From contig OX336388.2 of assembly GCA_946902985.2 (NCBI GenBank), positions 135,357,846 through 135,421,845 of the forward strand: a stretch of 64,000 nucleotides of DNA, in the 5' to 3' direction. The stretch comes from Meconema thalassinum (taxonomy: Eukaryota; Arthropoda; Insecta; Orthoptera; Tettigoniidae). The position numbers and the translations under genes were made by a program. The notes under the pieces are model-generated. The model saw only the letters and a list, made by a program, of their open reading frames with translations. It had not been told where the DNA came from and searched no databases. Positions within the stretch are counted from its first letter, which is position 1; each line of letters starts with the position of its first letter. Below, piece by piece: positions 62,713-64,000 of this stretch.

Positions 62713-63222
62713 TTATTTCAGCAGTATAGATCCCTCCTGCGGCACTCACAAGTGACCGATAGTAACAAATGAACACTCAAATGAAAGAGAATAGACATTA
62801 GCAGTGACGATGTACGATTTGCAGATACTGTTGCTATATGAAAATATGCTCCATACTTGCTGTCCACTTCACATTTTGGCCACTGTGACTCCTGGTTTAT
62901 GTCATTTTAACATTCTTAGGCCTTTCCTTTATCATTTTTCATGGATTTCAGAGACAGTAAATCAAAGGAATGAGTACTCAAATCGTATAATTTCATAAAT
63001 ATCGAATAACCGGTGAGTGTTATGATGATCCAATTCTCAGTGATTGCCTTCTTAAGTTAGGGAATGTAGAACTTAGAATTCTAACTGAAATGTAAATAGT
63101 GTTCTATAATCATTTGGTTAAATTAAAAACATAACAACCTTTCTCCTTAAGTCTCTCATAATAAACCTATTGGGGAAAGTGTGGTTTATGGAGATGCGAG
63201 ATTTCTCGCACGGGTCCGCTAG
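62713..63222 (+). mobile_element. Non-autonomous Helitron, second copy
   Basis: It shares ATAGATCCCTCCTGCGGCAC, AAATGAAAGAGAATAGACAT, GCAGATACTGTTGCTATATG and the 3' end with the copy at 14900. The end is hairpin GCGAGATTTCTCGC, ACGGGTCCG, CTAG, then T. The 5' end is not clean because it abuts the pogo-like element. About 130 bp (62965-63095) is present here only. The flank 63223-63756 is unassigned. Confidence 0.75.
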
Positions 63223-63756
63223 TTATTTTAAACTTTTAAGATTGGGTCCACCCAGTATTTAAAAGGGGGTTTAACCCTACAATACTAATGTACATAAAAT
63301 TTACGAGTATTAATCACTTAACTGCTTATAATTCCGTCTTTATCTGTCCCCACCCTACTATCTCCCAGGAGTGCTTCCACTGGCCAGTGGCGGTGATGCC
63401 AATGCTTTTGCTATTAATACCAATCAGATGTACAGGCAAAATCCTGGGGCAAGGAATTGCCTCTTGACCTGCCTGGAAATTATGCTTGAGTTTAACAATT
63501 TTATGGTCTCACCATGACAATAACAAAGAGGTGGAGGATTTTATGTAGGTATGTCGCATCACTTCAGACAGATTATAAAAAAACAGATCCAGTACAACAG
63601 GCTGCAGAGACGAAGTGTTGATACTTACGTCAAAGTACACGACTTCTGCATTTGTTACATTAAAGATGAAACTTAACGTATTAAACTACAAAGAACCACA
63701 AAGTATTCATTGTATATAAATGAAGTGTTACATAAATAACAAGTTAATTACAATCG

Positions 63757-64000
63757 GCGGCTTTGGTGGCGTAGTTGTTAGTCGTCGAATATTTTAAGAG
63801 CGTTAAAAATCCCTCAGTATGCATTCCTTCGGAGGGGAGGTAAGGCCGGCGGTACCTTGCCATAAATTTATGGCATGATGAACAACCTTCCACTAATTAC
63901 ACTTGTGTGAAGCTAAATTATAGGTTAGATTGGACTAACACTCTTAGATTCAAATGTTCGTCGCCAGGAGCCGACTGCAGTGGCATCTAGTAACCAAGTT
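63757..64000 (+). repeat. SINE A, head damaged, cut by the window end
   Basis: GGCGGCTTTGGTGGCGTAGT is followed by a jump to GTCGTCGAATATTTTAAGAG, so most of the tRNA-like head is deleted. The body continues to the window edge (CAGTGGCATCTAGTAACCAA). Confidence 0.75.

Noticed and set aside
63340..63460. Possible last exon of the CRAL-TRIO gene after the AG at about 63369
   Set aside because: The in-phase translation (RVLPLASGGDA) does not resemble the C-terminus of the family.

Overview
This window is eukaryotic nuclear DNA, almost certainly from an insect with a large, repeat-rich genome. One spliced gene, of the insect CRAL-TRIO (alpha-tocopherol transfer protein-like) family, is spread over 33 kb. 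Its exons are good matches to the family with clean GT-AG boundaries. Everything around it is layered mobile DNA. The SINE and LINE types look to me like those of large-genome polyneopteran insects (orthopterans, phasmids), but this is an impression and was not searched. No bacterial-type operon, rRNA gene, CRISPR array or convincing free-standing tRNA gene was seen.

The gene is on the + strand. Five coding exons are visible: 16738-16876, 19597-19756, 24677-24932, 30921-31031 and 49658-49763. They join in phase to about 257 residues. The family is normally about 300 residues long, so the last exon lies beyond the window or was not recognised. Introns are 2.7, 4.9, 6.0 and 18.6 kb, and are filled with transposons that come within about 40 bp of some splice sites.

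Layout. 0-16 kb: SINEs; a Harbinger-like element inside a SINE; a 2-kb 32-bp minisatellite that may sit in a hAT-like element; a LINE broken by several later insertions; a hAT inside a LINE; a Helitron inside a SINE. 16-31 kb: exons 1-4, with a 44-bp TIR-only element, a Mutator-like element, an internally deleted mariner, a 987-bp tandem duplication and a 1.7-kb foldback whose two arms carry the start of a hAT transposase. 31-49 kb (intron 4): LINE fragments, two hAT derivatives with perfect 8-bp target duplications, a 9.5-kb composite that splits one SINE and holds two arrays of 293-bp repeats plus a 774-codon LINE ORF, and Penelope fragments. 49-64 kb: exon 5, then a run of LINE tails, Tigger/pogo-like elements nested with a long-TIR element rich in TTCATGAA palindromes, and a second Helitron copy.

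Many insertions could be delimited from target-site duplications, or from an interrupted repeat whose intact form occurs elsewhere in the window. Family letters (SINE A-G, 'AGCCTAC' elements) are local labels for this window, not database names.
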